DNA from: Altica lythri
Taxonomy: Eukaryota; Arthropoda; Insecta; Coleoptera; Chrysomelidae
Direction of reading: 5' to 3'
Length of the DNA stretch: 64,000 bases
NCBI GenBank assembly: GCA_964028335.1
Contig: OZ034800.1
Span: forward strand, 68,007,196-68,071,195
Shown here: positions 46,601-53,269 of the stretch, piece by piece
Layout: the number at the start of each line of letters is the position of its first letter
Numbering within the stretch: position 1 is the first letter of the stretch
Notes under the pieces: generated by a model
Databases searched by the model: none
What the model was told of the DNA's origin: nothing
What the model saw: the letters and a program-made list of their open reading frames with translations, nothing else
Translations under genes and position numbers: made by a program

Positions 46601-48240
46601 GTGCACCGATTTTGTACAGAATTTACATAAAACCCCAGGAAAAGAGGTGAATATCCAAGGCACTAAGTGCCGTGGAGACTTTTGGTATCATGATATTCGT
46701 GTTCAGCGACCCCAAAACCCCGAGTACATAAATTGAACCCATTTTCAGTAATACTTACCGAGTTGTAATTTTTCTATCTATTGTCTGTTCGAAATGCACT
46801 TTTCGACTATTCTTAAAAACTCTATTTATGTAGCCAACAACCTCAAAAGCATAGTGCAGGATATAATGCAACCATGTGACGGTACTATGGACTACAATAA
46901 AATACTCATTACTGAATATTATTATTAATATAAAATACAAAACTTTATATGTTTACTTACGTGACAGAATTATAAACTAATCTGTCAGACACAATGTGAT
47001 ACGTCACTATGATATTCAAAACATTAGCTCAGACTGTTTTTTGTATATCTATCTCTTTTCAATGTACTGAATGTTTAACCGATATTCAAAGGACTTATAG
47101 TTATGACTAAACATGTGGTAAATATTTCATCTTTGTTTTTAACGACCAATATACCTTATATGTGTTTCTGTCTCTCTCTTACTCACACCATTCTAATCTA
47201 ATCTAATCTAAGTAACCTGGCATGGTCTCACCTATGGAGCCCCATGTTTTAAGCACTGCTTCCTATATGTAATGATTTTTCACATTTAACCCCACACAAA
47301 CTTTTTCCGCCGAGAGCACGAATAGAAGTATAACTTCAAAAATCCTACCCTGTCTTTGCATTTTTGTGTTAAAACACTTTTAACCAAGAAGTCATTATGT
47401 TTGTAGTCGTCGATAAACTAGTGGATACCCATTCTATTGGTAACTTCTTCTTTTAAACACCAGGGATCTTTTCTTTTTCCTATTACAAGTGGGTTTTCCT
47501 CTTCACCATTTATATGGCAATAAAAGAAGAATGGTCTCTCGCTGTTTTGTAGATTTCTTCCCCTGCATTAATCACTTTTTAATGCAAAGGTTTTGTTCGG
47601 CATTACAAGATTTTCGATAATAGTTTTTAGTTCCATTGTCCAATTTTTTACATTCACGTCACTAACATCTGCAGACTCACTACAAATTGTATTAAAGTTA
47701 ACTTTGTGTCTTTTGCAAAACCGTTTACGCCCTAACCATAAAAAGTAGAGTACTTAACATATTTCATCTTTGAAATATTTGGGATTTCCGAAGGATATCT
47801 GTAGCCTTTCTTGTTTAGAAGCTCATTTGTGGCTGTTAAGGGTGAAAATTCCATGTAATTTAATTGGCCGTTGGAAGGAAGGGGTTACCGGTAAGAAAAG
47901 TTTTACTGTATTATATTTACTACCACAGGTTCGTTTGTATATTCAAAGTAGAAGAAAACATTTGTAAAAGAATAATTAAATTATAAATATGTCGTGAGGC
48001 TTTCAAAAGGAAAGAAATTTATATCAATTTGTGACGTGATATAGATTTTCCGGTTTATATAATTATACTACGTTATTCAATGTATTTTTTTTTTTTAATT
48101 TCAGAATACCTAATGAAATAGTGAAAAATGCCAACACTGTTACTATAGAATCAATGAATACTAATGATTCAATAAATTCAAATAATGCGTGGCGAGATAA
48201 CCAACAGTATGGTAATTTTGTGTTAAATAACAATAGTTAA
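10691..48240 (+). CDS. ens: Ensconsin / MAP7 microtubule-associated protein
   Basis: Nine exons join in phase: 10691-10736, 12759-12824, 28762-29271, 30673-31107, 38717-39110, 44322-44844, 44898-45137, 45195-45325 and 48105-48240. Together they give 2481 nt (826 residues plus TAA). The start at 10691 has A at -3 and a G after ATG. Exon 3 encodes the N-terminal basic coiled coil (LRSLKERQNEDRQRKLEEIK onwards), the microtubule-binding region of MAP7 proteins. Exons 4-5 are a Ser/Thr/Pro/basic linker. Exons 6-7 encode the MAP7 domain, a long charged helix (EEEAKAALAERRRLIREEAE to RRKRVEAIMLRTRGK) that in this family recruits and activates kinesin-1. Exon 2 is 66 nt and phase-symmetric, so it may be skipped. 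The terminal exon could alternatively splice out at 48225 (TATG|GTAATT) before its stop; I kept the in-frame stop. Introns of 2-16 kb are filled with transposons. Confidence 0.93.
10737..12758. other. Ensconsin intron 1
   Basis: About 2 kb of AT-rich sequence between coding exons 1 and 2. I see no convincing gene or repeat boundary in it. A less AT-rich patch at about 12300-12700 has no open frame with a usable splice donor. Confidence 0.5.
12759..12824 (+). other. Phase-symmetric 66-nt ensconsin exon 2
   Basis: Bounded by TTTCAG and GTACGT, this segment starts and ends in the same phase as the flanking exons. It encodes DNIFGLHAVEMLHSTTDLAS followed by SD. Including or skipping it leaves the frame unchanged: exon 1 ends in G, which pairs with either AT of this exon or TT of exon 3. 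It is therefore a candidate cassette exon. Confidence 0.75.
13020..13125 (-). repeat. tRNA-like SINE head, left of Tc1-type element
   Basis: The minus strand reads like a tRNA-derived head with a B-box-like AGTTCGATTCA and a following ATGTAGCA plus T-run. It is inverted relative to a second tRNA-like segment at 15050-15125, with a DNA transposon between them. No intact cloverleaf is evident. Confidence 0.4.
13158..14980 (-). mobile_element. Tc1/mariner-type transposon with long terminal inverted repeats
   Basis: The ends are CAGGGTCATTCAAAATGGAC at 13158 and its inverse ending at 14980, each flanked by TA (13156-13157, 14981-14982). Inverted similarity runs inward about 400 bp on each side, unusually long for the superfamily. 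The transposase lies on the minus strand between the arms (13600-14515) and is broken. TA target duplication, CAGGG termini and the transposase type all agree on Tc1/mariner. Confidence 0.85.
13600..14515 (-). pseudogene. Tc1/mariner-type transposase (broken)
   Basis: From ATG at 14515 the first 136 codons are open. They contain an N-terminal helix-turn-helix pair (ELLMIVGFGDRKRTLQETAD onwards; SKSTVSRNKRKFNETGSVKN; GSGRK linker; SIAKLALNNDISRSSVRRIL). Beyond the stop at 14105 the catalytic part is still readable in shifted frames down to about 13600, with WAGIVIGRIIGPFF, IWFQQDGPH and FFLWGHSKSVVYKDLPQSLQ. The QQDG-PH block is the second catalytic Asp region. Stops and frameshifts make it inactive. 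Confidence 0.8.
15050..15125 (+). repeat. tRNA-like SINE head, right of Tc1-type element
   Basis: The plus strand has GTGGCTCACCGATTAGGGCG, then about 30 nt on a perfect B-box sequence GGTTCGATTCC, and then ATGTAGCA with a T-run. The acceptor stem does not pair, so I do not call a tRNA gene. It is inverted relative to the segment at 13020-13125. Confidence 0.45.
15433..16148. mobile_element. Short-TIR nonautonomous element with internal (CA)n
   Basis: The stretch starts AACTTCCCGC (15433-15442) and ends GCGGGAAGTT (16139-16148). An extra AACTTCCCG lies at about 16103. It contains repeated phrases on the theme of 'cgaatcggctcaaa' and 'gccgttcaaaagttataa', and a CA microsatellite at 15972-15993. 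There is no open frame. The matching inverted ends suggest a MITE, superfamily unknown. Confidence 0.55.
16505..17603 (-). mobile_element. THAP-bearing DNA element, internally deleted
   Basis: The inverted ends AATAGGGTACCGGACA (left) and TGTCCGGTTCCCTATT (right) differ by one base. A minus-strand THAP zinc-finger ORF lies inside, but no DDE or P-type catalytic core is present. THAP fingers are the DNA-binding domain of P, ISL2EU and related transposases, so this looks like a deleted transposon that kept only its DNA-binding exon. I could not identify a target duplication. Confidence 0.6.
17107..17373 (-). CDS. THAP-domain protein fragment
   Basis: The frame encodes a C2CH THAP finger: CVVPRC (first two Cys), W of KKWLDL, and CEDHF (last Cys and His). 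Spacing fits the THAP consensus. The AVPTIF-type ending is not preserved. The finger begins at RYRWC, about 20 residues after the nominal start, so the upstream residues may be intron or leader sequence. Downstream on the same strand, 16903-17088 holds another open stretch ending KFGRTKVGISGKETADHENI that may have been a following exon. It lies between inverted termini and is most likely transposon-derived, though a THAP-only peptide could still be expressed. Confidence 0.6.
   Translation of the reverse strand: MDKLSILCFLIIVDRKRYRWCVVPRCGNTSVTTPNKIFIDVPRKPDIRKKWLDLSKRKCDGMSVTSPIYFCEDHFDVSTVPRVLLHSP
17634..18005. repeat. Foldback element rich in long hairpins
   Basis: Three inverted structures are nested. 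There is a near-perfect hairpin with 25-nt arms, two mismatches and a 4-nt loop at 17729-17782. A 23-bp palindrome reading CATTAAAAGTG/CACTTTTAATG lies near 17680-17704. A longer palindrome at about 17902-17997 joins GTTAAAAGTGA to its inverse. The outer parts are also inverted (CCATAC...TTTTTGTACAACT near 17635-17680 against AGTTGTACAAAAAACATTGT near 17870). No coding capacity. The outer pairing suggests a MITE or foldback transposon. Confidence 0.55.
18006..19265. other. Ensconsin intron 2, no recognised feature
   Basis: AT-rich sequence without an interpretable open frame, splice-bounded exon or repeat that I can identify. Confidence 0.5.
19660..19900 (-). pseudogene. MULE transposase C-terminal relic
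   Basis: Minus-strand translation gives ENWNVFFGLHFLEPEG, then after a frameshift FGKCPDDERVIQFCDYVYEE and INACESFHSLLKNSF to a stop. This order (FGL-FL-P, PDD-R---F-DY, NACESFH) is the conserved C-terminus of insect MULE transposases with FLYWCH-type fingers. The catalytic core upstream (19900-20330) is not recognisable. Confidence 0.6.
20432..20910. repeat. Nested palindromic unit with perfect 20-bp inverted ends
   Basis: CCTATGTCCGAATTCCTAAC at 20432-20451 is the exact reverse complement of 20891-20910. A second, shorter inverted pair on the same GAATTCCTAAC theme lies outside it (about 20357-20379 against 20943-20964). The unit is AT-rich and non-coding. It looks like a MITE inserted in, or a subterminal repeat of, the surrounding MULE. 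Confidence 0.5.
21046..21750. other. Ensconsin intron 2, no recognised feature
   Basis: AT-rich intronic sequence. I see no gene, clear repeat end or structured RNA here. Confidence 0.45.
21760..23110 (-). mobile_element. Degenerate RTE-type LINE, antisense
   Basis: The minus strand carries parts of the same RTE-type protein as 5210-6790. The RT block is QGEDAIFVMRCREKRDTQAA with IDLEKAYERV (22872-23084), then VGICGACGFPPGVGAEPLW. Near 22226-22444 and 21780-22010 are the C-terminal MLRWMSGLTRRDR and the tail words common to both copies. Frameshifts and stops are numerous. A foreign stretch around 22030-22370 interrupts the C-terminal region. Confidence 0.75.
23111..23778. other. Ensconsin intron 2, no recognised feature
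   Basis: AT-rich sequence. The 81-codon frame at 23442-23687 has no recognisable domain and no coding-like composition, so it is not called as a gene. Confidence 0.45.
24409..25590 (+). mobile_element. 5'-truncated LINE fragment with RNase H
   Basis: GTGTAACTA occurs on both sides (24400-24408 and 25591-25599), a 9-bp target duplication. The fragment starts in the region after RT (SAMEVILGLTPLDIFVKEVA). It then has RNase H motifs (VYTDGSKT, QSELTGITIAAKE, IYTDCRQS, WIKGHGNSKGN) and a C-terminal zinc knuckle (LCRGCEQEEETVEHIMYDC) ending at 25485. An about 100-bp 3' UTR follows, without a clear poly(A). RNase H after RT places it in the I/R1/LOA group. A stop and frameshifts in RNase H make it inactive. 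It is related to 53270-55796 but clearly diverged. Confidence 0.85.
25806..26130. other. Sequence interrupting the Tc1 transposase
   Basis: About 330 bp of AT-rich sequence stands between the catalytic blocks of the Tc1 transposase where intact relatives have none. It begins with an AAAATAAAATAAAAT run. No inverted ends or target duplication were recognised, so its nature is open. Confidence 0.4.
27030..27540. other. Ensconsin intron 2, simple AT-rich sequence
   Basis: No gene is visible. A short GT microsatellite lies at about 27316-27332. Confidence 0.4.
27545..28000 (+). repeat. Tandem pair of about 239-bp retroelement tails
   Basis: Two direct copies with a period of about 239 bp both run from ACGTCGTTCNCGTGGCGTG through TAAGTTGAAAGAAG to TTTTCATGTGATGCGCGC. 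The second ends in a TTATATGTATAGAT stretch. Closing motifs of this kind (AAACATACA(N)AGACAGACA, TATATATAGAT) are usual in 3' ends of RTE-type LINEs and their SINE partners. No ORF is associated. Assignment to a LINE tail is inference; the tandem duplication itself is directly visible. Confidence 0.55.
28001..28761. other. End of ensconsin intron 2
   Basis: AT-rich intron sequence ending with an acceptor TTTTGCAG at 28761. No other feature seen. Confidence 0.5.
29806..30121 (+). repeat. 158-bp tandem duplication upstream of a candidate alternative exon
   Basis: Two diverged direct copies with a period of 157-158 bp: about 29806-29963 and 29964-30121. Shared anchors are GTCAGTCACAAT, ACATTCTACAAATACCA, TTTTATTATTCACT, AATTGGCA and AAAATTATTTCAAA. 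Each copy starts with TCAGTC (29811-29816 and 29968-29973), which fits the insect initiator consensus. The duplicated block ends about 145 bp before the candidate start exon at 30267. Confidence 0.7.
30267..30297 (+). other. Candidate alternative first coding exon of ensconsin
   Basis: ATG at 30267 opens MGQATSNVVT followed by one base and a GTAATT donor at 30298. The leftover G joins the GT that opens exon 4 (30673) to give Gly, so the frame enters MAP7 correctly. MGQATS fits the N-myristoylation consensus (Gly2, Ser6). The exon would produce a form lacking the N-terminal microtubule-binding region. There is a one-in-three chance of phase agreement by accident, and no transcript support is available. 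Confidence 0.35.
31108..32264. other. Ensconsin intron 4, first part
   Basis: AT-rich sequence with no gene. At 32140-32260 an imperfect inverted pair (TTGGTAGGTGACTTATTACA against TGTAATAACACCTAACGACC) surrounds a GC-richer core, possibly a small element. Confidence 0.4.
32265..32446. repeat. Small inverted-repeat element
   Basis: ATTTTATTTTATCCTGTTTT near 32265 is inverted at the right end (ACAGGATGAAATAAAATAT near 32424-32446). The same terminal word, GCAGGATGAAATAAAATGT, occurs again near 39741. There is no coding content, and the ends may belong to one MITE family. Confidence 0.4.
32954..33557 (-). repeat. Dispersed repeat, copy A, with tRNA-like core
   Basis: This block matches 57210-57785 closely over its left 230 bp and right 185 bp. 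Inner terminal words TAGAAAGTTTTTTA are inverted at the two ends. The core at about 33225-33315 reads on the minus strand like a tRNA head (A-box-like TGGCCTATTTGG, B-box-like GGATCGATCTCGC). The core differs strongly from that of copy B. No ORF. It is probably a SINE or tRNA-bearing MITE. Confidence 0.6.
33660..34700 (-). pseudogene. Degenerate Tc1-type transposase
   Basis: Minus-strand blocks recover a Tc1 transposase in order. The helix-turn-helix is ITALAEQGMSQRQLARTMGG (about 34480-34550). A badly decayed middle follows. The C-terminal end is SCSPDLNPMKQHLWDKIKRK (about 33800-33870), then WTNILQEDIDQFINNMASRI (about 33700-33760). It includes a 63-bp direct duplication at 34051-34176. Multiple stops are present. 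Element ends were not located. Confidence 0.7.
34051..34176. repeat. 63-bp tandem duplication
   Basis: Two nearly identical 63-bp copies begin with AGCCAAATTTGGTTTCACAA (34051) and AGCCGAATTTGGTTTCACAA (34114). They lie inside the Tc1 relic and differ at a few positions. The length is a multiple of three, but the host frame is already dead. Confidence 0.8.
34815..35560. repeat. Degenerate tandem repeat, about 110-bp monomers
   Basis: Six or seven diverged units recur on the pattern 'gaattctg-tagctcaaa-gttaagct-gcagaat', 'tctcataaggggtagtt', 'ggggtgaaaaattatta', 'aaaaattagtaaaaac'. Anchors lie near 34820, 34909, 35024, 35147, 35233, 35361 and 35463, giving spacings of about 85-128 bp. No coding content. 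It resembles an old satellite or minisatellite array. Confidence 0.55.
35637..35666. repeat. Perfect 13-bp hairpin
   Basis: TATATGTGGTGTT, a 4-nt AATA loop, then the exact inverse AACACCACATATA. The stem is perfect, and the sequence is followed by a short AATC repeat. It may be the terminal hairpin of a mobile element, but no partner features were seen. Confidence 0.55.
35667..36130. other. Ensconsin intron 4, no recognised feature
   Basis: AT-rich sequence between the hairpin and the mariner relic; nothing identifiable. Confidence 0.4.
36177..37117 (+). pseudogene. Degenerate mariner (Mos/SETMAR-like) transposase
   Basis: Frames on the plus strand spell the mariner layout. The N-terminal helix-turn-helix opening is LLYKYKLCTKAAAAA with KICAAFGDEEVVYK (36200-36300). 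The catalytic region is decayed. The C-terminal block is MLPHPPYSPYISPSGYHL (36892-36945), where the usual SPDLAPSDYH carries the third catalytic Asp, ending in WQKVTECDGNYSDE with a stop at 37115-37117. The third Asp position reads Y/S here. Many stops and frameshifts; inactive. Confidence 0.8.
37118..38716. other. End of ensconsin intron 4
   Basis: AT-rich intron without a recognised gene or repeat. It ends with a T-rich tract and acceptor ATTCAG at 38711-38716. Open frames at 37128-37527 show no domain. Confidence 0.5.
39371..40030. mobile_element. Insertion inside the left Penelope arm
   Basis: Compared with the right arm, the left arm has about 650 extra bases. Near the ends stand GGAACGAAGTTCCTTTCG (39396-39413) and its near-exact inverse CGAAAGGGAACTTCGTTCCC (40009-40028). 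The interior is non-coding, with a GA-rich microsatellite near 39866. The intact right arm acts as an unoccupied reference. The superfamily is unknown. Confidence 0.55.
40429..40803 (+). pseudogene. GIY-YIG endonuclease domain of a Penelope-like element
   Basis: An open frame of about 120 codons carries YSIPCDCGKVYIGESGRPLE, RLNEHKNYLKKGD and CEHAFNF, ending at a TAA at 40801. The IPC-C and Y-IG words with the following R and the H are the GIY-YIG nuclease core joined to the CxC finger used by Penelope-like elements. The reverse-transcriptase part is absent, cut off at the (AT)n junction. The frame itself is uninterrupted. A minus-strand twin at 40080-40427 lacks the IPCDC segment. Confidence 0.8.
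41983..43030. mobile_element. TTAA-flanked nonautonomous DNA transposon
   Basis: The 1048-bp insert is flanked by TTAA on both sides (41979-41982 and 43031-43034). It starts GGAGGTACACCAGT and ends with the near-inverse ACCAGTGAACCTCC. An uninterrupted version of the target (GAAAGAGACTTAAAGAAAG) lies at 43231-43247. TTAA duplication is the signature of piggyBac and Kolobok elements; the terminal sequence does not decide between them. No ORF inside. Confidence 0.8.
43035..43370 (+). repeat. 207-bp (69-codon) tandem duplication in the Helitron frame
   Basis: Unit B is 43161-43370. Unit A is 41902-41982 joined to 43035-43160 once the TTAA insert is removed. The period is 207 bp (TTAAAGAAAG at 43031 and 43238). 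The two units are nearly identical. The duplicated stretch covers the first CxxC finger and the second CSTC finger, and its length keeps the frame. Confidence 0.8.
43680..44160 (-). mobile_element. Diverged Penelope-like 3' fragment
   Basis: The minus strand retains YTVCDSGKVSIGKSRKHLEH and KNYLRKGDIQIQDI, a decayed version of the GIY-YIG tail at 40429-40803. On the plus strand at 44013-44045 the accompanying hairpin (GAAAACGATAACCGATTTGG) is present, followed by the distal region. It is older than the 39133-41290 pair. Confidence 0.65.
45326..48104. other. Last ensconsin intron
   Basis: AT-rich intron without a gene. A phrase ATATTCGTNTTCAGCGACCC occurs twice, near 46559 and 46692, about 135 bp apart. 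A TAATC pentamer run lies near 47195-47210. The open frames at 46242-46445 and 47770-47967 show no domain. Confidence 0.5.
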
Positions 48241-49398
48241 AGAAACAAATATCTGTATTTTTCAGATTCTTTGATGTGAGAAAATAACTTTTTAGGTATT
48301 CATACAATAGATTAATAAATAGTATATGTATGTTTTTATGCTAGTATATACATACATGTATTATAAATTAATTATTTTGATTTATTCTTAGAAATGCCCT
48401 TATACATATATTAATATAACTTATTTAATTGTTGATGTTTGTACACACTTTTTCAATTTAAATCTACATTACAGTTAGTTTAATTATTAATCGTTGTTTT
48501 TATATTACGGAGGAAGAAATATCGACATATAAATATATGAAGCAAAGATTGCTGCAGCACCTTAATTTTTGTGAAATGTATTGAATTTTTTTTTTTACGT
48601 AACCAAAACTATAGAAAGAATGCAACTATTTGTGCGGATAGAAATTGAAGTTGCTTTTAATATTTCTCATAAATCTATATTCAATTGCCTTTGATAATTA
48701 AGGTGCTTCGCACGATACGCAAGCTTACCATCCGTGTATTTTGAACTGTTAATCCATGTAATTGATTTTTTTGTAGTTAACATTGTGTGGTTTAAGAATA
48801 AATAGGAAGTTAGTCGATTTTTTTTCTCTACGTATTATCTTGGTGGTTAAAAAAAAGTAGTGAGCATCTTCTAAATATTATGAAATATGTGAAGGACTGA
48901 TTTATTTAGATATATGTTGAAACTGAATTGTTTGATGTAGTATAATAATTCAAATGTTTGGATGGTGCTTAAATCCTTTTCATTTCGTTCTTATTTTTCC
49001 TTTGTTATACTATTATTAAATGACTGATTATTATATTTAAAGTTTGTTATATTATTTTATTTCGTTTCTAATCCAAATTGCCGAGTATTATATTTTGGTC
49101 GCACATTTATTTACATAGTTTCCTAAAAAGTAACCAGTATTTTTTAACCATTAAGTTGATTCAAAATTATTTACATTGGTTTGTACATTTTATTTGTGTA
49201 TAAGAACGATGTATAGAAATATGGCAACTTTATTAATTGGTTACATCATTAATTAATTTTTTAATAATGTATTCACTAATCAATAATACCATTTAATAGT
49301 TCATTTTTGTTTAAATATTCACAAATATTAAATATAATTTAAAATCATCTAAATATCAATAATAAAGTAACTAATTTTTTAATGTCAAATTTGCTATA
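48241..49398 (+). terminator. Ensconsin 3' UTR and downstream region
   Basis: Non-coding, AT-rich sequence following the stop at 48238-48240. The first canonical AATAAA signals include 48314 and 48797-48802, with others further on, so the 3' end cannot be fixed. The UTR may extend up to the pogo-like element. Confidence 0.45.
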
Positions 49399-50519
49399 CA
49401 GTAAAAGCTCTTTATTCGCGGGGTATATGTTCTGTAAATATACCGCGAATACAGAAACCGTGAACACGGAATGGTAATTTATATGGGATTATAGGGGATA
49501 CGTTTCTAGGTGACAAAATAAAAATCAAATTAATTGAAGTTTCACAGACAGATCAATTTTTTTCAAGAAATCAGATAGCTCATTTACCATTTTTAAACCT
49601 TCACTGAGATTTTTAATGTTAAATTTCATCTTTCCAATACTTGTTGAAGCCTCTTCTTGATTGGTCTTGAATTTATAATTTATCCAAGTCGGTTTCAATC
49701 AAATTTTCATCTTTCGATTCAAGCAATTCTTGAATGTTACTTGATCCTAATCTGTTCGAACTCATCTTTTATTTCATTCACAATTTCGGTTGTGTTTGCA
49801 GTCAAAGTTTGAATTTTATTTTTATGTGAGTTTTTGCAACGATTCATTTTGTTGTGTCAAATTTCTTCCATCATTCCACAACATTCATATCAGGATCAGA
49901 TTCCATATTATTCAATATAATTTTTAAGGTACGTGTAATGTTAAAGAGCTTGAAGCAAAGCGGTCCTGTTGAGAGATATTTATATTTGTGAGTATAGTTT
50001 GCGAGAATGACCTGGTAAATTGCCCAAGGTTAAAACTACAAGACAATAGAGAGATAGGTAGATAAGAGAAAGTTTAATGGAATGTTGGATTTAAGGACCC
50101 TGTTGTAGGACTTATGTCCTTTTCAGGGAGTGGATAGGAAGGTTTCGATGATGTTAGCATCGGTCACCGGCCCCGCACTCACAAACTCCCCCATTTGTAG
50201 TTGGTGTCTTGTTTCTTCTGTAGCTCCTGTGTTTTCTTCTGATTCCAAAGTTCCTAAACGTGCCTAATCCGTCATTCCTTTTTTTTAGTGCCAGTATAGG
50301 TGTGTGTGGAAGTGTGGCAATAGCAACATAGCAAGAGTGTCAATCTACCTTTTGCTCCCGTAAATTCAGGGGCAGACTTTCTCTTCCAAAAAAATATAGA
50401 TTCGTGTATATGTACCGATTACACCCGCGAATAAAGAAATGTTTAGCCGCGAATATAGGAATTCGGTCGCATTTTTTTAAACCGCGAATACTGAAAACGC
50501 GAATAAGGAACTTTTACTG
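49399..50519. mobile_element. Pogo/Tigger-like nonautonomous element
   Basis: The 1121-bp element begins CAGTAAAAGCTCTTTATTCG and ends with the near-inverse CGAATAAGGAACTTTTACTG. TA lies outside both ends (49397-49398, 50520-50521). The subterminal 'ccgcgaata' words repeat near both ends. No long ORF. Terminal sequence and TA duplication fit pogo/Tigger. The GC-richer block at about 50090-50220 may be an additional insertion. Confidence 0.65.
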
Positions 50520-53269
50520 TATTTGAAAAATATGGTAGTCTCCAATAACACACAACTTTTGCCTGAATTGATTATTTGTTATTCAAATCAAATCTGTTAT
50601 TTGCTAAAATATAGCAATTATCAGTTTTTCAGTACTTATACCGTAAGTATCAAGTAATTTTTTTAGTGTTAAAATTGAGTTAATATATAGTGAACTATTA
50701 GATGTAATAATTGATGTAATAAATTGTTGATCAAAAGCAAAAGCCATTTGAGTTCAGTATTAAATTTGCTTTTGATCGACGTTCTCCTCTTCCATTACTA
50801 TTATTTTTTTACAAACTCGATCTGTACTAGTCATCTTGATTGTAAGTAAAATTGTTGTGTAATATTTCTTATTATATTCTGCTGTCCCTGTTTTTTTAAA
50901 TAGCAGATCTAGTTTTTATTGTGTGCATTTTTAATAGTTTTTTACTGTTCTTAATTCGTTTTTTTTAAATTATAAAATATTTGTTCTATGGAAAAGGGTA
51001 ACTTTTAGTTAGTGTAAATATATAATTTCAATCCTTACATTTTAAAACACTGTTCTTGTGCCTAGTAGATTTTTATTTTTTGTTCTAATATTTGTGCATG
51101 GATTATACTTTGTACCAAATCAGAATACGATTGATTTTTTGAATGTTTTGACTTTGTACTAAACTTGGTTCTCATTTAGCAGTAACTCCAAAATGTAACA
51201 ATTTTAGATATACAACTGTAAAGTCAAAATACACTATTTGCTCTCATATATGTTTGAAGTATATTTCCCAGTAAATAAACGTAATTATCTGTTTTGTTAA
51301 TTACCAGAGAATGAAGCGCAATATTCTCATATAATGGTGGTTATTACCAATATCTATCCACATCACTAAATTTTTTGGTCAAATTAAAGTGAGCCATTAA
51401 GAAAAGCATATATCATGCGAGGTTGTTTGTTTTTCTTTTCTATTATAATACTCATATGTGTTAATTTTAATTTGACCAGATATATATTATTAACCAGGAC
51501 TTTATTGTATTTAAAGTGTTTGTAAATTTGATATCCTTTTTATTTCAGCTTTGATAATGTTAAAAAACAAAATTTTGTGTACTTTCTTCGTAAATAGTTA
51601 GAAGAGCAGTAAAAATAAAGGATCTAAAAATCAGTTGCACAATTAATAAATGATCTAAAACTCGTTTTTAAAACGAGTTATGTATCAAATGAAAACAGTT
51701 CATGGTTAATTTGAGCATAGCATGCATCCTAATATGCGGTACTAAAAAGAAGAAAATTGTCCGAATTGAGATATGTTTTTGATAAAGTCCTCAACAGTAA
51801 TAAACGGCAAGGTTATAGTTATTTCGTTTAACGGATAAACACATTTCTGTCCGAAACAATGCATATAATCATTTTTTTGGACTGTTTATAAAATTGAACA
51901 AAGGAATGCTTATAGTTTTCAAAATATGCATACTCATAAAAAAATCCTTGGACAATTTGGAGAACCTAATGGTTATGTATATTTCTCATAAAATTTAACA
52001 GTTTTATTGGATCATATTTGTAATTTGATTACATACTCGATATATATTGTCACAGAAGTTTTGTTTTTTAGCTAGTTATTATATTTCTCTGGTAGCATCT
52101 GAAAGTTTTTATATGAGATTTATCAAATAACTCTTAAAATAGTTACAAAATATTTTTGATTACGTCGTGTTGCTGGTGAAATTGTTAAGAACTCTTTCAG
52201 ATATACATACGAATTACTGCTAATTTTAGATATAGTGTAAATATTCTTTTGTTTTCTAATTGTTACAATTGCATTTGTATTATATTTATATATCTTTCGA
52301 AATTTATTTAATAGGGGGCATACCTAGTCTCATAAAAATATTTTATTAATAAAAGTAACTATTAGTCAAGTTTTGAAATTAAAATTTCTACTGGGTGTCT
52401 AATAGATGTAAAATCGTTATTTAACCAAAAATGGTCGAAAAAAAATGTAGTTCATTATAGAATATAAATAAGTCCAAAAAGAATTACTCATATACATTTA
52501 ATAGTGGTAAATAGGGAAATCGCACTTTACATTTACCATTTAAATTTCATAATCTTGTTATCAAATGGCGGCAATTATAGGATTAATACAAAGTACCATA
52601 AATTAATAACTTTCAATAACAATATGTGGTTAAATTGCTTGTTAAAAGTGCTTAATAAATGTAAAAATTTATTTATCAATGGTGTTTTATTACTATAATC
52701 ATTTTCCTTTGAATCCAAGATACTTTAATCAAGTCTTTTAACGAATTATCTGTTATCTATACATGCAATTAAACTCTAGCATTAAAAAAACTATCAGGTT
52801 GATAAGATGTAGATCACAAAACTATAATTTTCAGAAAATCGTCTGTCTGTCCGCCCCCTTGAGCGCGATAGACTCGAAAAGTAATGATCAGTTTTCAACA
52901 ACTATTAGAGTGATTCCTGAGAAAGGTTTTGTGTAAACTGGATGAAATACGACGATATTACAAAAGAATTTCGAAAAAAAATTAAGTTGATCCAGAGCTT
53001 TTATCGAAAACGCTGCCAAAACCTTTTTAGTTATAACCAAATAGTATATTGTTATATTTTTCCTCCGTGGATTCGGGATAAGTGATAAACAGCAGACAAA
53101 CTTAACAATTTATTGGTAAACACAAATAGATAACAATTTCTTAAACTAATTTATACAACTTTGATACAGTCACAATTACTGAATAACGTCTTTAAAATAT
53201 CTCCTACAGCAATCCGCACTTTATCGCCAGCTATTAACAATTATTATTCCCCGTCCGAAGCGGTCCCTT
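50520..53269. other. Intergenic region
   Basis: AT-rich sequence without a recognised gene. At 52800-53040 a stretch containing GTCTGTCTGTCCGCCCCCTT and GAGCGCGATAGACTCGAAAA resembles phrases seen in insect dispersed repeats. I could not define its ends. Confidence 0.45.

Noticed and set aside
48225..48240. Splicing at TATG|GTAATT before the ensconsin stop, into a further exon
   Set aside because: No downstream exon with matching phase was recognised; the in-frame stop is the simpler reading, though not excluded.
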